Shown: piece after piece, positions 43,561-50,693 of the stretch
Layout of the letters: each line of letters starts with the position of its first letter
Position numbering within the stretch: position 1 is the stretch's first letter
Source of the DNA: an uncultured Shinella sp.
Lineage (GTDB): Bacteria > Pseudomonadota > Alphaproteobacteria > Rhizobiales > Rhizobiaceae
NCBI RefSeq assembly: GCF_946479415.1
Contig: NZ_CAMLFY010000018.1
Coordinates: forward strand, 1-50,693
Length of the DNA: 50,693 nt
Direction of reading: 5' to 3'
The notes under the pieces: model-generated
Told to the model about the DNA's origin: nothing
Databases searched by the model: none
Seen by the model: only the letters and a program-made list of their open reading frames with translations
Position numbers and translations under genes: made by a program

Positions 43561-43591
43561 GCGGAGCCTGCCACTGTCGCGGGCTCCGTTT
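43561..43591 (+). terminator. terminator-like hairpin after the DUF4189 gene
   Basis: CGGAGCC and GGCTCCG form a 7-bp stem with a 13-base loop, followed by TTT. Confidence 0.55.
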
Positions 43592-43621
43592 CCGCCTGCA
43601 TCGGGGCACTCCCACCCAATG

Positions 43622-44185
43622 TCAGGAGATCGGATGCTGCGGCAGCCTTCGGCTTCCGCCATGGTGGGAAAAGCGCGCAAAATCCCGTAGAAACGTCTCC
43701 GCCACGATGCGGTCATCGCCGCTTGCGAGGCGCTGCAAGATCGTTTCCGGCGTTTCCTTCATGACCGGCAGGCGGAAGAAAAGGCTTTCCGTGAAATTCG
43801 CGCTGATGGTCGACAACACCGTCCGCAGAGCCGCCAGCATGTCGTCGCCGCGATGCGAGGCATGGACGAGCGCGATCGGCTTTTCGACCACCTGATCGCC
43901 CGAGACCAGCCAGTCGATGGCATTCTTCAGGCCGCCGGGAATGCTGCGCACATATTCCGGGCTGGACAGGATAAGCCCGTCGCAATTGGCAATCGCCTGC
44001 TGGAAGTGCCGGACGCTGTCAGGCAGATCGGCACCTTCGCGATCGGGCGAAAAGACCGGCAGGTCTCCGATGCGGTCATAGACCTGCACGGTGATGCCGT
44101 CGGGGGCGATTGCCCGGAGGGCGCAGAGCAGGGCTGTGTTGGTGGACAGTCGGCGGGCGCTGCCGGAAACGGCGAGGATTTTCAT
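43622..44185 (-). CDS. NADPH-dependent FMN reductase
   Basis: A 187-residue flavodoxin-like oxidoreductase. FMN phosphate loop: VSGSARRLSTNTALL at residues 6-20. The NADPH_dep_FMN_red motif SSPEYVRSIPGGLKNAIDWL is near 74-93. It reduces flavins, quinones or azo/chromate compounds with NADPH; the substrate is not shown by sequence. It converges on the DUF4189 gene and stands alone. Confidence 0.9.
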   Translation of the reverse strand: MKILAVSGSARRLSTNTALLCALRAIAPDGITVQVYDRIGDLPVFSPDREGADLPDSVRHFQQAIANCDGLILSSPEYVRSIPGGLKNAIDWLVSGDQVVEKPIALVHASHRGDDMLAALRTVLSTISANFTESLFFRLPVMKETPETILQRLASGDDRIVAETFLRDFARFSHHGGSRRLPQHPIS

Positions 44186-44245
44186 GGCGCGACGCTAGCG
44201 CACCGCACCGTGCTCGGCAACGCCGGCCCGTCGTGGTGCTCGAAT

Positions 44246-44270
44246 GAAAAAGCCCGGCCGAAACCGGGCT
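44246..44270 (-). terminator. intrinsic terminator of the omptin-like gene
   Basis: AGCCCGG and CCGGGCT form a stem with a 6-base loop; on the minus strand TTTTT follows. Confidence 0.88.
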
Positions 44271-44295
44271 CTGCTTTACGATGTCGCGGCGCCGG

Positions 44296-45246
44296 TCAGA
44301 ACCGGCCGCGAAGGCCGATCTGCAGGGACATGGTCTTGAACGATGCGCCGGATGCGTTTGCATAGTTCGTCTCGCCGCCGGTCGTCGTGTCGATAACCCG
44401 TGCGTCGCCGCGCTTGTTGAAGACGTTCTCGAAATTGCCGGCGAAGTACAGCGAAGCGCTCGGCGTCAGCTGATAGTCGATCGCCGCATTGGCCATGACG
44501 ACCGGGGCCGCCTTCATGTCGCTGTAGAAGCGGGTTTCCGTCAGCCAATGGTCGTCGATATCGTTGATCCCGGGCGTGAAGCCGCCCTTGATGCCGCCCG
44601 ACAGGGTAAAGCGGTCGAGGTTGATCGCGCCATCCAAGCCGACAAAGAAGGTCGGGATCTTCTGCTGGTAGGTGATGGCACGTGTGCCGGCGGGGAGCTC
44701 GCCGATATCGTTCCGCACGCCGCCGTCGCTGTAGATGTAGGAGCCGCCGAAGGCATTCCAGCGCACATTGGTGTATTTGAAGCCGCCGTTCACGCCGATG
44801 GTGCTGCGGTCATCGCTGAAGAGGTCCCGGCCGATTTCGAGCGAGCCGCTGAAATAGTGGTCGAGACGGGTATCGGGATGAATGGAGCGATCGCTCCAGC
44901 CATCCATGCTCTGGTCGGCGGCAAAGGGCGGGATCCAGTCGTAATCGACCATATGTCCGTCGCCGCCGAAGCCGACATCGATCTTGCCCTTGACGGTCCA
45001 GTCGTTGCCCAGATCGACATTGGCCGTGGCGGAATAGAGCACGACGCCCTTCACATCCCAATCGAGCTGGCTGGCCTTGTTGGCGCCGTCCCAGACATAT
45101 TCATGCGCTTCGATATTCATGAGGCCGACGCCGCCCGAAAGCCAGAAGCTGCCATCGGCGGAGCTGGCAATGACATCCTGCGCATGGGCGGCAGACGCGC
45201 TCAGCGCCAAAGTCATTGCGGCAAGCTTAAGAATTAGACGTTTCAT
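44296..45246 (-). CDS. omptin-family outer membrane aspartyl protease
   Basis: A 316-residue outer-membrane beta-barrel protein with a signal peptide (about 1-22, ending AAHA-QD) and a terminal Phe (GLRGRF). It aligns by eye with E. coli OmpT along its length: GHMVDYDW at residues 98-104, SIHPDTRLDH, the GGSYIYSDGGVRNDIG block, and NDIDDHWL around 228-235. Asp101/Asp103 and Asp231/His233 match the OmpT catalytic residues Asp83/Asp85 and Asp210/His212, so it should be an active protease. Omptins cut proteins and antimicrobial peptides at dibasic sites at the cell surface and depend on lipopolysaccharide. It is preceded by a long leader region and followed by a terminator. Confidence 0.88.
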   Translation of the reverse strand: MKRLILKLAAMTLALSASAAHAQDVIASSADGSFWLSGGVGLMNIEAHEYVWDGANKASQLDWDVKGVVLYSATANVDLGNDWTVKGKIDVGFGGDGHMVDYDWIPPFAADQSMDGWSDRSIHPDTRLDHYFSGSLEIGRDLFSDDRSTIGVNGGFKYTNVRWNAFGGSYIYSDGGVRNDIGELPAGTRAITYQQKIPTFFVGLDGAINLDRFTLSGGIKGGFTPGINDIDDHWLTETRFYSDMKAAPVVMANAAIDYQLTPSASLYFAGNFENVFNKRGDARVIDTTTGGETNYANASGASFKTMSLQIGLRGRF

Positions 45247-45669
45247 ATATAATAAGCCCCTCGGTAAGAATTCATTAACCTCTTGCCGTATCGCTGCCGG
45301 GGTGCCAACGGAACAATCTGGTCAAATTTGATAAATCGCAACGTCGTGGCAGATTTGCCCCAATGTCGCGGGCATTTGTGCCTGTAGATGCCCCTGTCGC
45401 GGCAGGGACTTTCTGCGCGGCGTCAAGAACGCGATCTAATCTTCAAAGGATATATCAGGACGGCCAGCGTGATCTCGCGGCAGCAACGTGACGTCAATCG
45501 GTCGCCCGACCCCGATCTAAAGTTATCGGCAGTCGCGTCCTGCGCCGCTTCTGGCAGACTAAGACGGCGACGTCCAGCTTTTAAACAGGACGAACAGCCC
45601 GTTGCCAAACGGGAAGGCTTCCCGATGAAGGCGGGTGAGGCCCGGCATTCTGGAGAGTTTTGAATTGAA
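45247..45669. promoter_or_regulatory. leader region of the omptin-like gene, no gene seen
   Basis: About 420 bases between the omptin-like gene and tRNA-Thr. It contains a GAGGGG ribosome site close to the omptin start and the perfect hairpin CGGGAAG-G-CTTCCCG near 45610-45624. Short open frames here have no protein-like pattern. Confidence 0.4.
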
Positions 45670-45745
45670 TGGTGCCGCTTACGTGACTCGAACACGTGAC
45701 CCCGTCATTACGAATGACGTGCTCTACCAACTGAGCTAAAGCGGC
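45670..45745 (-). tRNA. tRNA-Thr (anticodon CGT)
   Basis: A 76-base cloverleaf read on the minus strand: acceptor GCCGCTT pairs with AAGCGGC, D arm with GCTCAGTTGGTAGAGC, anticodon stem CGTCA/TGACG around the loop TTCGTAA (anticodon at 45710-45712), T arm with GTTCGAGTC, CCA encoded. It reads ACG codons. Confidence 0.97.
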
Positions 45746-45788
45746 CCTTCCGAGGTCCCGAAGCATGTCGGGGCCGGAATGGGTGCGC

Positions 45789-45817
45789 TGATAACCGCTA
45801 TGCGAAGAGATTTCAAG
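45789..45817 (-). promoter_or_regulatory. probable promoter of tRNA-Thr
   Basis: On the minus strand CTTGAA (45812-45817), a 17-base spacer and TTATCA (45789-45794) fit the rhizobial housekeeping pattern, ending about 44 bases before the tRNA. Confidence 0.5.
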
Positions 45818-45870
45818 CGGGGAGTTTCAACTTCGGCATTTTTCCCGTGCGGTTTCGCCTCGCGCCGGGC

Positions 45871-46833
45871 TCAGCCGGCGCAAATGCGGGTGCGGGCGGC
45901 CTGGTATTCGCGGTCCAGGCGGGCGACGAGGTCCTCTACGGGGCCGATGGCCTTCACGGCGCCGATGCCCTGGCCGCAGCCCCAGATATCCTTCCAGGCC
46001 TTGGCGCCGGTCGTGGCGGTTTCGAAGTCCATCTTCGACGGGTCGGCTTCCGGCAGGTGCTCGGCATCCATGCCGGCGGCGGTGATGGAGGGCTTCAGGT
46101 AATTGCCGTGGATGCCGGTGAAATAGTTGGAATAGACGATATCGGCGGCCGCACTATCGACGATCATCTGCTTGTAGGCCTCGGCCGCCCGCGCTTCCGT
46201 GGTCGCGATGAAGGGCGAACCGATATAGGCCATGTCGGCGCCCATCGCCTGGGCGGCGAGGATCGCGCCGCCGGTAGCGATCGCACCCGAGAGCAGGAGG
46301 GGGCCGTCGAACCATTCGCGGATTTCCTGGATCAGCGCGAAGGGCGAGAGCGTGCCGGCATGGCCGCCCGCGCCGGCGGCAACGGCGATGAGGCCGTCGG
46401 CGCCCTTGCGGATCGCCGAACTGGCATGGCGGTTGTTGATGACGTCGTGCAGCACGATGCCGCCATAGGAGTGGATCGCGGCATTCACCTCCGGCACGGC
46501 GCCGAGCGAGGAGATGACGACCGGCACCTTGTATTTCACGCACATCATCAGGTCGTGCTCCAGCCGCTTGTTGGAGCGGTGGACGATCTGGTTGACGGCG
46601 AAGGGAGCGGCCGGGCGATCGGGATGTTTGGCGTCGTGGGCGGCAAGGCCCTCGGTGATTTCCGCCAGCCACTCGTCGAGTTGGGCTTCCGGCCGCGCAT
46701 TGAGCGCCGGGAAGGCGCCGATGACACCGGCCTTGCATTGTGCAAGGGTCAGCGCGGGATGCGAGACGATGAAGAGCGGCGCGCCGACGACGGGCAGGCG
46801 CAGCTTGTCCTTGAGGATCGCGGGCAGGGCCAT
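45871..46833 (-). CDS. nitronate monooxygenase family flavoprotein
   Basis: A 320-residue TIM-barrel FMN enzyme of the 2-nitropropane dioxygenase group, oxidising alkyl nitronates to carbonyls and nitrite; some relatives are enoyl-ACP reductases (FabK). Visible parts: VGAPLFIVSHPAL at the N-terminus, GAGGHAGTLSP with the conserved His near the flavin, LLSGAIATGGAILAAQAMGADMAYIGSPF as the FMN phosphate site. The start ATG 46833 avoids translating the palindrome at 46853-46874. The shared palindrome with fadD suggests a place in fatty acid or branched-chain breakdown rather than detoxification alone. Confidence 0.87.
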   Translation of the reverse strand: MALPAILKDKLRLPVVGAPLFIVSHPALTLAQCKAGVIGAFPALNARPEAQLDEWLAEITEGLAAHDAKHPDRPAAPFAVNQIVHRSNKRLEHDLMMCVKYKVPVVISSLGAVPEVNAAIHSYGGIVLHDVINNRHASSAIRKGADGLIAVAAGAGGHAGTLSPFALIQEIREWFDGPLLLSGAIATGGAILAAQAMGADMAYIGSPFIATTEARAAEAYKQMIVDSAAADIVYSNYFTGIHGNYLKPSITAAGMDAEHLPEADPSKMDFETATTGAKAWKDIWGCGQGIGAVKAIGPVEDLVARLDREYQAARTRICAG

Positions 46834-46852
46834 GGGAAATCCAAATCCGATT

Positions 46853-46874
46853 TTGACGTTTACGAAAACGTCAA
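46853..46874. promoter_or_regulatory. TTGACGTTT inverted repeat upstream of nitronate monooxygenase
   Basis: TTGACGTTT, then ACGA, then AAACGTCAA: perfect inverted 9-mers. The first 12 bases equal those of the fadD site read on the opposite strand. Confidence 0.55.
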
Positions 46875-47102
46875 AAGAATAGCAGCGAGAATCGTCCGTG
46901 AAAAGAGGGCGCAGGCGCGGCAACGCGCGCCGAACAGTGGAGGCTGTTGGAGCATCGCGGATGGCTTAACAGAGGGAGCAGGTGCATCTGCGCGCTATGA
47001 CATCGAGGAAATAGCCTGTCCGCGCGAAGCGAATGCCGTGCCCATCCGTTATCTCCGTGCCGGCTTATCCCCGGCGAAGGCCGACGGTTTCGGCGGGGAG
47101 GC

Positions 47103-47132
47103 TTGCGCAACGTTGCGGTAAACGTTACGCAA
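47103..47132. promoter_or_regulatory. inverted repeat upstream of the unknown membrane protein gene
   Basis: TTGCGCAACGTT, six bases, then AACGTTACGCAA: inverted arms match at 11 of 12 positions, 85 bases before the GTG start. Confidence 0.45.
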
Positions 47133-47217
47133 AACCTAACAAAAGCCGGAAAGAAGGGCTCTTTCCACAGATGGATCATGGCCGCGTCGTCTGGCGGCTC
47201 CCGCAGAAGGGTCTCAT

Positions 47218-48354
47218 GTGAGCGGACTGGAAACGGCAATCAGAAACGCGCTGGCGCGCTCTGAGCGTGCGAATGCCGAGGTTCGGGCACGCATCTACCA
47301 GTCGGCGCGCAACGCTCTGGAGGCGGGCCTGCGCAAGCAGGAGATCAACGATCCCGAGACGATAACGGCCCAGCGCCACCGGCTGGAAGCGACCATCCAC
47401 GAAATCGAGGCGGAAGAGCGCGCCGCCGCCACGCCGGCGCCGGTTCGCGAGGTTCGTGTCGAGCCCGTCGTCGAAGCGCGCCCGCAGCCCGAATTGCGCG
47501 CCGAGCGTGACACCAGGCCCGAGCCGTCGCTCGATGCGGAGCCGAGGGTCGAGGCCCGCCAGGCTGCTGGGAGCGATATCGGTGCCATCCGCCCGGACCG
47601 CGCCGACGGCTTTGCCGGGGACGCCAGGCCCGCTGCCGAAAGCGCCACCGTCAACGAGGCCTCCGATTTCAAGCCCGAGCGCGTAGCCAAGGCCCGCAAG
47701 CGCCGCGGCCGGCTGTTCTCCTTCCTGCTCGTCGTCGCAACCCTGATCGCCGCCTTCGGCGCGCTTGCCTGGTGGGTCGAGACGAGCGGGCTGCTGAGAG
47801 ACCTGCAGAACGGCGCGGATGATTCGACCCCGCCCGCCACGGTCGCGGGCGAGGATTTCTCCGGCGACGATCCGATCAAAAAGGCGCTCGACACGCAGAA
47901 CCGCTTTTCTGCGGACTGGCGCGCGATCTTCTCGCCCGACGATACGGCAAAGCTCTCCGCGGGCGCTGCCGGCCGCTTCGAAGCGGTCAGCACCAATGAG
48001 GGACCGGCCGCACGCATCACCTCCACCAATCCGGATCGCGATGGCGCAGTACGTATCGAGGTCTCGCCCGAGGTGCTGAGCGAAATGGGCGGCAAGACCT
48101 CGACGGTCGCCCTGACGGTCCAGTCGGCGGGCGACAAGCCGGTGCAGGTTTCGGTGGAGTGCGACTTCTCCACGATGGGCGGCTGCGGCCGCCATCGCTT
48201 CACCGTCTCGGAGCGCACCGACATCCTGTTCCAGGTCGAGTTCGACCGTTCGCTCTCGCCGAGCGAGCCGGGGCATCTGCTTATCAACAGCGATATCACC
48301 GGCGGCGATGCGAGCGTCAATCTCTATGCCGTCCGCATCCAGCCGGGTGAGTGA
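47218..48354 (+). CDS. conserved-looking single-span membrane protein of unknown function
   Basis: A 378-residue protein I do not recognise. Residues 1-75 are charged and helical (SERANAEVRARIYQSARNAL, then THEIEAEERAA-like ATIHEIEAEERAA), perhaps a coiled coil. Residues about 76-155 are a disordered Arg/Glu/Pro-rich linker. One membrane helix is at about 165-185 (LFSFLLVVATLIAAFGALAWW) after a basic KARKRRGR stretch, so the N-terminus should be cytoplasmic. The C-terminal 190 residues look like a beta-rich periplasmic domain (ISSTNPDRDGAVRIEVSPE-like segment, CDFSTMGGCGRHRF with a Cys pair). The start is GTG 47218; no ATG is available nearby. It converges on ppk2 with 9 bases between them. 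Confidence 0.75.
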   Translation: MSGLETAIRNALARSERANAEVRARIYQSARNALEAGLRKQEINDPETITAQRHRLEATIHEIEAEERAAATPAPVREVRVEPVVEARPQPELRAERDTRPEPSLDAEPRVEARQAAGSDIGAIRPDRADGFAGDARPAAESATVNEASDFKPERVAKARKRRGRLFSFLLVVATLIAAFGALAWWVETSGLLRDLQNGADDSTPPATVAGEDFSGDDPIKKALDTQNRFSADWRAIFSPDDTAKLSAGAAGRFEAVSTNEGPAARITSTNPDRDGAVRIEVSPEVLSEMGGKTSTVALTVQSAGDKPVQVSVECDFSTMGGCGRHRFTVSERTDILFQVEFDRSLSPSEPGHLLINSDITGGDASVNLYAVRIQPGE

Positions 48355-48363
48355 GCACCCGGC

Positions 48364-49245
48364 CTATTTGACGAAGCCGGGGCCTGAGCCGACGATCTTG
48401 TCGTCGATCTCGCCGATCGCCTTCTTGTCCTTGCCCTCATAGTCGAGCGTCTTGAGGATGTGCCGGATCAGGTTGATGCGGGCGCGGCGCTTGTCGTTGG
48501 CGCGCACCACGGTCCAGGGCGCATGGTCCGTATGCGTCTCCTTCAGCATCCGGTCGCGCTTTTCCGTATAATCGTCCCACTTGTTGAGGGCCGCGATATC
48601 CATCGGCGACAGCTTCCAGACCTTCAAGGGATCGTGGCGGCGATCGTGAAAGCGCTTCAGCTGCATCTCGCGGCCGATATTGAGCCAGAACTTGAAGAGG
48701 TGGATGCCCTCCGAGGTGATCATCTTCTCGAAGCGCGGCGTCTCCTTGAGGAACTTCTCGTATTGCTCGGGCGTGCAGAAGCCCATGACGGGCTCGACGC
48801 CGGTGCGGTTGTACCAGGAGCGGTCGAACAGCACGAATTCGCCCGCCGTCGGGAAGGTCGAGACGTAGCGCTGGAAATACCACTGGCCGCGCTCGGTTTC
48901 CGTCGGCTTGGTCAGCGCCACGATGCGGGCGGAGCGCGGGTTCATGTAGGACATGGTGGCGTGGATCGCGCCGCCCTTGCCGGCGGCATCGCGGCCTTCG
49001 AAGACGGTCATGATGCGCGTGCCGGTCTTCTGCTGCCAGACCTGCACCTTGACCAGTTCGATCTGGAGAAGCTTCAGCGTCTTCTCGTAGTCCTTGTTGT
49101 CGAGCTTCTTGTCATAGGGGTAGTCGTCGGAGCCGAAGGCCTTTTCGTCGATCCAGTCGGGAAGCTTGGGGTCGTCGATGTCGAACACCCGCTTCTTGCC
49201 GTGGATATCCAGCTCCACCGCCCGGTTTTCGGCCTTTTCCGCCAT
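48364..49245 (-). CDS. ppk2: polyphosphate kinase 2
   Basis: A 293-residue PPK2-family kinase moving phosphate between polyphosphate and nucleoside diphosphates. Walker A is GRDAAGKGG at residues 84-92, the lid/Walker B is [20 protein letters not shown] around 137-156, and the ending [13 protein letters not shown] and later [13 protein letters not shown] are class I features. ATG 49245 follows AAGGAGT. It is divergent from the PhoR-like kinase gene, consistent with phosphate control, although no Pho-box was identified with certainty. Confidence 0.95.
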   Translation of the reverse strand: MAEKAENRAVELDIHGKKRVFDIDDPKLPDWIDEKAFGSDDYPYDKKLDNKDYEKTLKLLQIELVKVQVWQQKTGTRIMTVFEGRDAAGKGGAIHATMSYMNPRSARIVALTKPTETERGQWYFQRYVSTFPTAGEFVLFDRSWYNRTGVEPVMGFCTPEQYEKFLKETPRFEKMITSEGIHLFKFWLNIGREMQLKRFHDRRHDPLKVWKLSPMDIAALNKWDDYTEKRDRMLKETHTDHAPWTVVRANDKRRARINLIRHILKTLDYEGKDKKAIGEIDDKIVGSGPGFVK

Positions 49246-49390
49246 GGTCCACTCCTTCGGATAGGGGCGCGGCTCACGCCGCGTAAACCGGAAGGTGGCC
49301 ATAACCGCATTGCGAATTCAAGCGTACCGTGAAAAACATGTCATGAAGCCGCGCTATTCCTGCTGAATCGTTGGAGGCGCGGAGGGTGTG

Positions 49391-50692
49391 ATGCTTGCGA
49401 GGGAATGGGTGGCGGTTTCGGATCAGCGGACGGGTTTCGGCTGGCTGGCGGCGCAATTGTGGGGCGTGCGCGTCCTGATCGCCTCGGCGGTGTTCGTCGG
49501 CTTCATGATCTGGCTGGCCGGCCTGCATCTGGGCTGGGTGTCGTTCACGGTCCTGCTGCTCATCATCGCCGGCCTGCTGCGCACCGACCGGCGCATGGTC
49601 GAGACGGGCCGGACCATGGCCGTCGGGCCATCGGCCGTTGCCGCGCCGGACGCTCCGCCCAGCGAGCCGCAACAGGACGAGCTTGCCGCCATCGCCGCCG
49701 TGCTCGGTGCGCTCGATGCGCCGGCCATCCTCCTGTCCGGCCGCGAGACGATCAAACTCCAGAACCGTGCCGCCGAGGCGATCTTCGGTGTGATTCCCAC
49801 GGGCAGCGATCTTGCCGGCCGTATCCGCGCGCCCGGCATCCTCGACATGGTGCGCGACGCGATCGCCGCCGGCCAGCCGCGTGAGACCGAACATGCCGAA
49901 CGCCTGCCCTCGGAGACGGTCTATGTCGTGCGCATCGCGCCGCTGGCCGAAAAGACCATCGGCGAGCCGCTCTGGCTCCTCACCTTCCGCGATGTTTCCC
50001 AGGCACGCCGCATCGACCGCATGCGCTCCGACTTCATCGCCAATGCCAGCCACGAATTGCGCACGCCGCTCGCCTCGCTGCGCGGCTTCATCGAGACCCT
50101 GCAAGGCCCGGCGAAGAACGACGTGAAGGCGCATGAGCGCTTTCTCGGCATCATGCACGAGCAGGCGACGCGCATGAGCCGCCTCGTGGATGACCTGCTT
50201 TCTCTGTCGCGCCTCGAGCTGCGCTCCAACCTCACGCCCGATCAGACCGTGGACCTCGCGCCGCTGATCGCCCATGTGCGCGACAGCCTGCAGCCGCTCG
50301 CCAGCGATCTCGGCGTTGAGATCGCACTCGACCTGCCCAAACATGCCGTCATGGTCAACGGTGACCGCGACGAACTGGTTGAGGTCATGGAGAACCTGAT
50401 CGAGAATGCCTGCAAATATGGCCAGGAAGGCAAGCGGGTGGATGTGGCGCTGACGGGCGGCGGCGATGTGCCGGTCGAATTGTCGGTCACCGACTACGGT
50501 CCCGGCATTCCACCCGAACATGTCCCGCGCATCACCGAACGTTTCTATCGGGTTAACGTGGAAGCCAGCCGGTCCAAGAAGGGCACAGGGCTGGGTCTTG
50601 CCATCGTCAAGCATATCCTCACCCGCCACCGGGCGCGCCTGGTGGTGAAGTCCGAGGTGGGCAAGGGCACGGTGTTTACCGTGCGCTTTTGA
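49391..50692 (+). CDS. phoR: PhoR-like sensor histidine kinase
   Basis: A 433-residue membrane kinase. Two hydrophobic helices are close together at residues about 20-43 and 47-63 with almost no periplasmic part, as in PhoR. A PAS-like domain covers about 100-205 (AILLSGRETIKLQNRAAEAIF). The HisKA box is FIANASHELRTPLASLRGF with His221. ATPase motifs follow: N box ENLIENACKYG, G1 DYGPGIP, F box RITERFYRV and G2 KGTGLGLAIVKH. In rhizobia phoR is followed by the pst-phoU-phoB genes, which would lie just past the window end. An upstream GTG at 49388 is directly adjacent to the ATG. Confidence 0.88.
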   Translation: MLAREWVAVSDQRTGFGWLAAQLWGVRVLIASAVFVGFMIWLAGLHLGWVSFTVLLLIIAGLLRTDRRMVETGRTMAVGPSAVAAPDAPPSEPQQDELAAIAAVLGALDAPAILLSGRETIKLQNRAAEAIFGVIPTGSDLAGRIRAPGILDMVRDAIAAGQPRETEHAERLPSETVYVVRIAPLAEKTIGEPLWLLTFRDVSQARRIDRMRSDFIANASHELRTPLASLRGFIETLQGPAKNDVKAHERFLGIMHEQATRMSRLVDDLLSLSRLELRSNLTPDQTVDLAPLIAHVRDSLQPLASDLGVEIALDLPKHAVMVNGDRDELVEVMENLIENACKYGQEGKRVDVALTGGGDVPVELSVTDYGPGIPPEHVPRITERFYRVNVEASRSKKGTGLGLAIVKHILTRHRARLVVKSEVGKGTVFTVRF

Positions 50693-50693
50693 C

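Larger units (their letters stand above)
46834..47217. promoter_or_regulatory. divergent control region, nitronate monooxygenase and unknown membrane protein
   Basis: 384 bases with no credible gene. It holds the palindrome at 46853-46874 near the monooxygenase start and a separate inverted repeat at 47103-47132 near the other gene; I see nothing else. Confidence 0.5.

Noticed and set aside
45388..45663. 91-residue frame between the omptin-like gene and tRNA-Thr
   Set aside because: No ribosome site, no signal peptide and no recognisable motif; the region looks like a leader and spacer.
1..50693. CRISPR arrays, insertion sequences, prophage or restriction/defence genes
   Set aside because: No regularly spaced repeats, transposase, integrase, phage structural or nuclease motifs were found in any frame.

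Overview
The window is about 50.7 kb of high-GC, densely packed chromosomal DNA from an alphaproteobacterium, most likely a member of the Rhizobiaceae (Rhizobium / Shinella / Agrobacterium / Ensifer type). The evidence is the rpmH-rnpA-yidC-engB-argB block followed by a HAD pyrimidine 5'-nucleotidase, chemoreceptors ending in a WEEF tail, a DUF1236 protein, the CCGGACTTGATCCGG-type intergenic palindrome, and CTTGAA/CTTGCA-type promoters in front of the tRNAs. I saw no insertion sequence, prophage, plasmid replication gene or CRISPR array.

Layout. 1-5.3 kb: end of a ribokinase-like gene, a dCache chemoreceptor, 1.2 kb of non-coding DNA holding a three-armed palindromic repeat, and a secreted protein with eight EF-hand loops. 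5.4-14.5 kb: core genes on the minus strand (HAD nucleotidase, argB, engB, yidC, rnpA, rpmH), two EamA exporters, and a plus-strand ECF sigma / RskA-type anti-sigma / fasciclin cluster. 14.9-18.8 kb: a second chemoreceptor, an orphan histidine kinase and tRNA-Arg(ACG). 19-24.6 kb: a galactofuranose-type ABC importer (ytfQ-ytfR-ytfT-yjfF) with a GntR/FadR-type regulator; a 144-bp imperfect palindrome separates ytfQ from ytfR. 24.7-30 kb: a lipoprotein alpha/beta hydrolase, a DUF1236 protein, a metallophosphoesterase, a Ser-variant proline racemase family enzyme and a Sel1-repeat protein. 30-33.6 kb: a Tat-exported FecR protein facing a Crp-family regulator plus CHASE2 adenylate/guanylate cyclase operon, then a small secreted protein. 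33.8-40.6 kb: DoxX, pyrE, a PfkB sugar kinase, a GT4 glycosyltransferase, pgi and fadD. 40.8-50.7 kb: an AT-richer GT4 glycosyltransferase, an AI-2E permease, a DUF4189 protein, an FMN reductase, an omptin-like outer-membrane protease, tRNA-Thr(CGT), a nitronate monooxygenase, an unknown membrane-anchored protein, PPK2 and a PhoR-like kinase.

How parts work together. The sugar importer operon brings in a furanose sugar and probably carries its own repressor. PfkB kinase and pgi share an 11-bp operator-like core (TTAAATCGATT), suggesting one sugar-responsive repressor. fadD and the nitronate monooxygenase share a TTGACGT palindrome, suggesting one fatty-acid/branched-chain catabolism regulator. 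The Crp-CHASE2 cyclase-FecR block is flanked on both sides by near-identical 18-bp palindromes (29919-29936 and 33651-33668), making it the best candidate here for a self-contained, poorly described signalling unit. PPK2 next to PhoR fits phosphate homeostasis. The ECF/RskA/fasciclin cluster repeats a gene association known from mycobacterial SigK. All functional calls are from reading sequence; no database search was run.
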